DNA from: Petrosia ficiformis
Lineage: Eukaryota > Porifera > Demospongiae > Haplosclerida > Petrosiidae
Assembly: GCA_947044365.1 (NCBI GenBank)
Contig: OX345651.1
Location: forward strand, 4,202,926 to 4,266,925
Direction of reading: 5' to 3'
DNA length: 64,000 nucleotides
Shown here piece by piece: positions 63,201 to 64,000 of the stretch. Made by a program: the position numbers and the translations under genes. Positions within the stretch are counted from its first letter, which is position 1, and every line of letters begins with the position of its first letter. A model generated the notes under the pieces. It had not been told where the DNA came from. It was given only the letters and a program-made list of their open reading frames with translations, and did no database searches.

Positions 63201-64000
63201 ATCTATTGAAGCTGGTACACTTCTTGATATGAATGGTAATCCACTGATACCTATCTCTTTGTACGAAGGCAAGCAAGCAGATGTGTTTGTACCTGATACC
63301 AACAACCCAATGTTAATGGAGTTTACGTTAGATTTGGATCTAGGCTCCATTACGCTTACTTTCAATGAGACTATGAATGCCCTATCATTTTTACCAGATA
63401 CTCTCAGACTCAGCCAGACGGTTCGCACTGGAGAAGTTAGTTTCAATGTGTCCAGTAGTGGTATTCTGCTCTCCGAGAACAGCACAGAAATAAGTTATGA
63501 ATTTAGTAAAGAAGATGTTGATGAGATTAAAAGGATTGATCTTTGCACTTTCAGAAGTAATGGAGATGATTGCTTCCTCATTTTTACTAACGATACCATT
63601 GAAGATATGAATTTTAATCCTGTGATCCCTGCTGAAGAAGACAGTGCCTTTCAAGTAACAAACTACATCTCGGATTCTACTTCTCCAGAATTGGTATTCT
63701 TTTCCGTTAATATGTCATTTGGGTACGTAACTCTTGGCTTCTCTGAAGCAGTGAATGTAACAACATTTAATCTTACTGCCTTAGTTCTTCATGAGTTTAG
63801 CGATGGAAGCGCTGTCCACAAATACAGATTGACTGGAGGTGACATAGTTACCTTTGAAAATGGACTCTTTGTTGAGTTCTATTTCAACAAAGTGGACTTG
63901 GAATATTTGAGATTGCATCGAGATATATATGACTCCAAATTTAATACTTATATCACAGCTGAACCAGGGACTATACTAGACATGTCAGAAAATAAACTTC
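30778..64000 (+). CDS. Giant secreted tandem-repeat protein (>11,000 aa, truncated by window end)
   Basis: Exon 1 (30778-30844) encodes a signal peptide MGFCMGLLCLALLIFIPAVAGQ-like segment ending in Ala-Val-Ala-Gly-Gln. The intron is 30845-31024 (gtgagc...tatag). Exon 2 starts at 31025 in the matching phase and stays open to 64000, with no stop and no intron in 32,976 nt. The product so far is about 11,014 residues with no membrane segment seen. It is 85 tandem ~130-residue domains of predicted beta-rich, Ig-like type with SbsA/Big_5-like motifs (LTLTFSETVD, later DMNGNPVV). It is Asp/Glu-rich, has frequent N-x-S/T sequons and few cysteines, and carries five Ser-Gly patches. The C-terminus, any anchor and the stop lie beyond the window. 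A role as a matrix, adhesion or aggregation core protein is inference; I do not recognise a named gene. Confidence 0.95.
30845..31024 (+). other. Only visible intron of the giant gene
   Basis: It is 180 nt, with a perfect TA run at about 30849-30888 and a second TA-rich palindrome at 30935-30960. The acceptor is ttatatag. It joins phase 1 to phase 1 and forms an Asn codon. Confidence 0.88.
36238..36309 (+). other. Ser-Gly repeat insert in domain 14
   Basis: The frame encodes EIDLES followed by six consecutive Ser-Gly pairs, then SESGFG, inside a ~120-residue insert that makes domain 14 about 252 residues. Acidic residues before Ser-Gly pairs resemble xylosylation sites for glycosaminoglycan chains. 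The function is inferred. Confidence 0.8.
40060..40101 (+). repeat. 21-bp in-frame tandem duplication in domain 23
   Basis: The segments 40060-40080 and 40081-40101 differ by one base and encode LRNPLLE then FRNPLLE. It is one of the few recent DNA-level duplications that I noticed in the giant exon. Confidence 0.95.
40309..40350 (+). other. Ser-Gly patch in domain 24
   Basis: The frame encodes DLESGSGSGIETSG in the loop between the ITLQ-like strand and the next strand. It is acidic followed by Ser-Gly, like the domain 14 insert. Confidence 0.8.
49441..49500 (+). other. Ser-Gly patch in domain 48
   Basis: The frame encodes SGGAFSGSGSGVSGSGSDSE inside a ~45-residue insertion after the TLTDG motif. 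It resembles the inserts in domains 14, 24 and 66. Confidence 0.8.
56356..56400 (+). other. Ser-Gly patch in domain 66
   Basis: The frame encodes SEDVGTSGSGSTDYG in the same loop as the domain 48 insert. A shorter ASGSGYS occurs in domain 72 at 58825-58845. Confidence 0.75.

Larger units (their letters stand above)
31025..64000 (+). repeat. Array of 85 tandem ~130-aa protein domains
   Basis: Domain starts (residue before the first Asp): 31025, 31390, 31795, 32182, 32557, 32935, 33304, 33673, 34042, 34417, 34789, 35149, 35530, 35902, 36658, 37036, 37420, 37843, 38215, 38602, 38989, 39376, 39739, 40147, 40615, 40996, 41371, 41731, 42094, 42463, 42841, 43210, 43588, 43960, 44338, 44707, 45085, 45457, 45847, 46237, 46609, 46993, 47368, 47725, 48112, 48508, 48874, 49243, 49756, 50140, 50521, 50890, 51259, 51625, 52009, 52375, 52750, 53134, 53506, 53899, 54277, 54682, 55054, 55426, 55795, 56161, 56620, 57004, 57475, 57928, 58303, 58672, 59080, 59455, 59845, 60217, 60607, 60976, 61354, 61732, 62110, 62464, 62920, 63292, 63670. 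Mean spacing is about 389 nt. Motifs in order: DxTxPxLxxFxLD, LTLTFSETVD, ITLQ, YTLTGG, DDLNEIKRL, LATSxxNTYLSI, IxDMNGNPVVPI, NALQVSxFT. Domain 1 is degenerate, domain 14 is nearly doubled by an insert, and domain 85 is cut. The copies are diverged at DNA level. Confidence 0.95.

Noticed and set aside
31101..63654. Dozens of 60-180 aa open frames on the minus strand across the giant exon
   Set aside because: They are periodic Ser/Val/Ile-rich antisense shadows of the repeat array. They recur at the repeat spacing, and the plus frame is continuous.
31025..64000. Cadherin repeats, suggested by DMNDNP-like strings and acidic LDxD motifs
   Set aside because: The spacing and order differ from cadherins. 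There are no LDRE and AxDxDxGxN motifs, and DMNGNPVV precedes the last strand as in SbsA-like domains rather than forming a Ca2+ linker.

Overview
The window reads as nuclear DNA of an early-branching animal, most likely a demosponge such as Amphimedon. The evidence is AT-rich sequence, short GT-AG introns, a TGF-beta family receptor kinase (animal-specific), a CCDC91 orthologue, a beta-helix/multi-pass receptor of a kind I associate with sponges and cnidarians, and many small inverted-repeat transposons. The species assignment is inference; the animal assignment is firm.

Layout. (1) 222-2361, plus: the 3' end of an unrecognised coiled-coil gene. (2) 2845-5598, minus: an intronless 917-933 aa homologue of the GPI ethanolamine-phosphate transferase PIGN whose metal-site motifs are eroded. 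(3) 7323-16309, plus: a 13-exon, 699-codon CCDC91 (p56, GGA-binding partner) gene. Its introns hold a 16-copy 58-bp minisatellite, ACATGT-rich tandem arrays, a 311-bp inverted-repeat element and a hAT-like element nested in a MITE. (4) 17401-21079, plus: a secretory beta-helix plus multi-membrane-segment receptor, split by an apparent frameshift near 17752-17762. (5) 21869-30082, minus: a complete 7-exon, 543-aa TGF-beta type I-like receptor serine/threonine kinase. (6) 30778 to the window end, plus: a giant secreted protein.

The main discovery is item 6. After a 67-nt signal-peptide exon and a 180-nt AT-rich intron, one reading frame stays open from 31025 to 64000, and no stop or intron is visible in 32,976 nt. 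The conceptual product is already about 11,014 residues and is not finished. It consists of 85 recognisable tandem domains of about 130 residues (84 complete, one cut by the edge). Each domain has the same motif order: DxTxPxLxxFxLD, LTLTFSETVD, ITLQ, YTLTGG, DDLNEIKRL, LATSxxNTYLSI, DMNGNPVVPI. The nearest family I can name is the SbsA/Big_5-type Ig-like domain, and the match is distant. Copies are strongly diverged but fall into position classes that recur in the same order, which points to ancient duplication of multi-domain blocks. Several domains carry Ser-Gly inserts (candidate glycosaminoglycan sites) or a paired-cysteine variant, and N-glycosylation sequons are frequent. It looks like an extracellular-matrix, adhesion or aggregation proteoglycan core.

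The receptor kinase (5) and the giant gene (6) are head to head with 695 bp between their start codons, so they may share a promoter region. The other neighbours show no common pathway. Genes 1/2 and 4/5 are tail to tail, and genes 2/3 are divergent.
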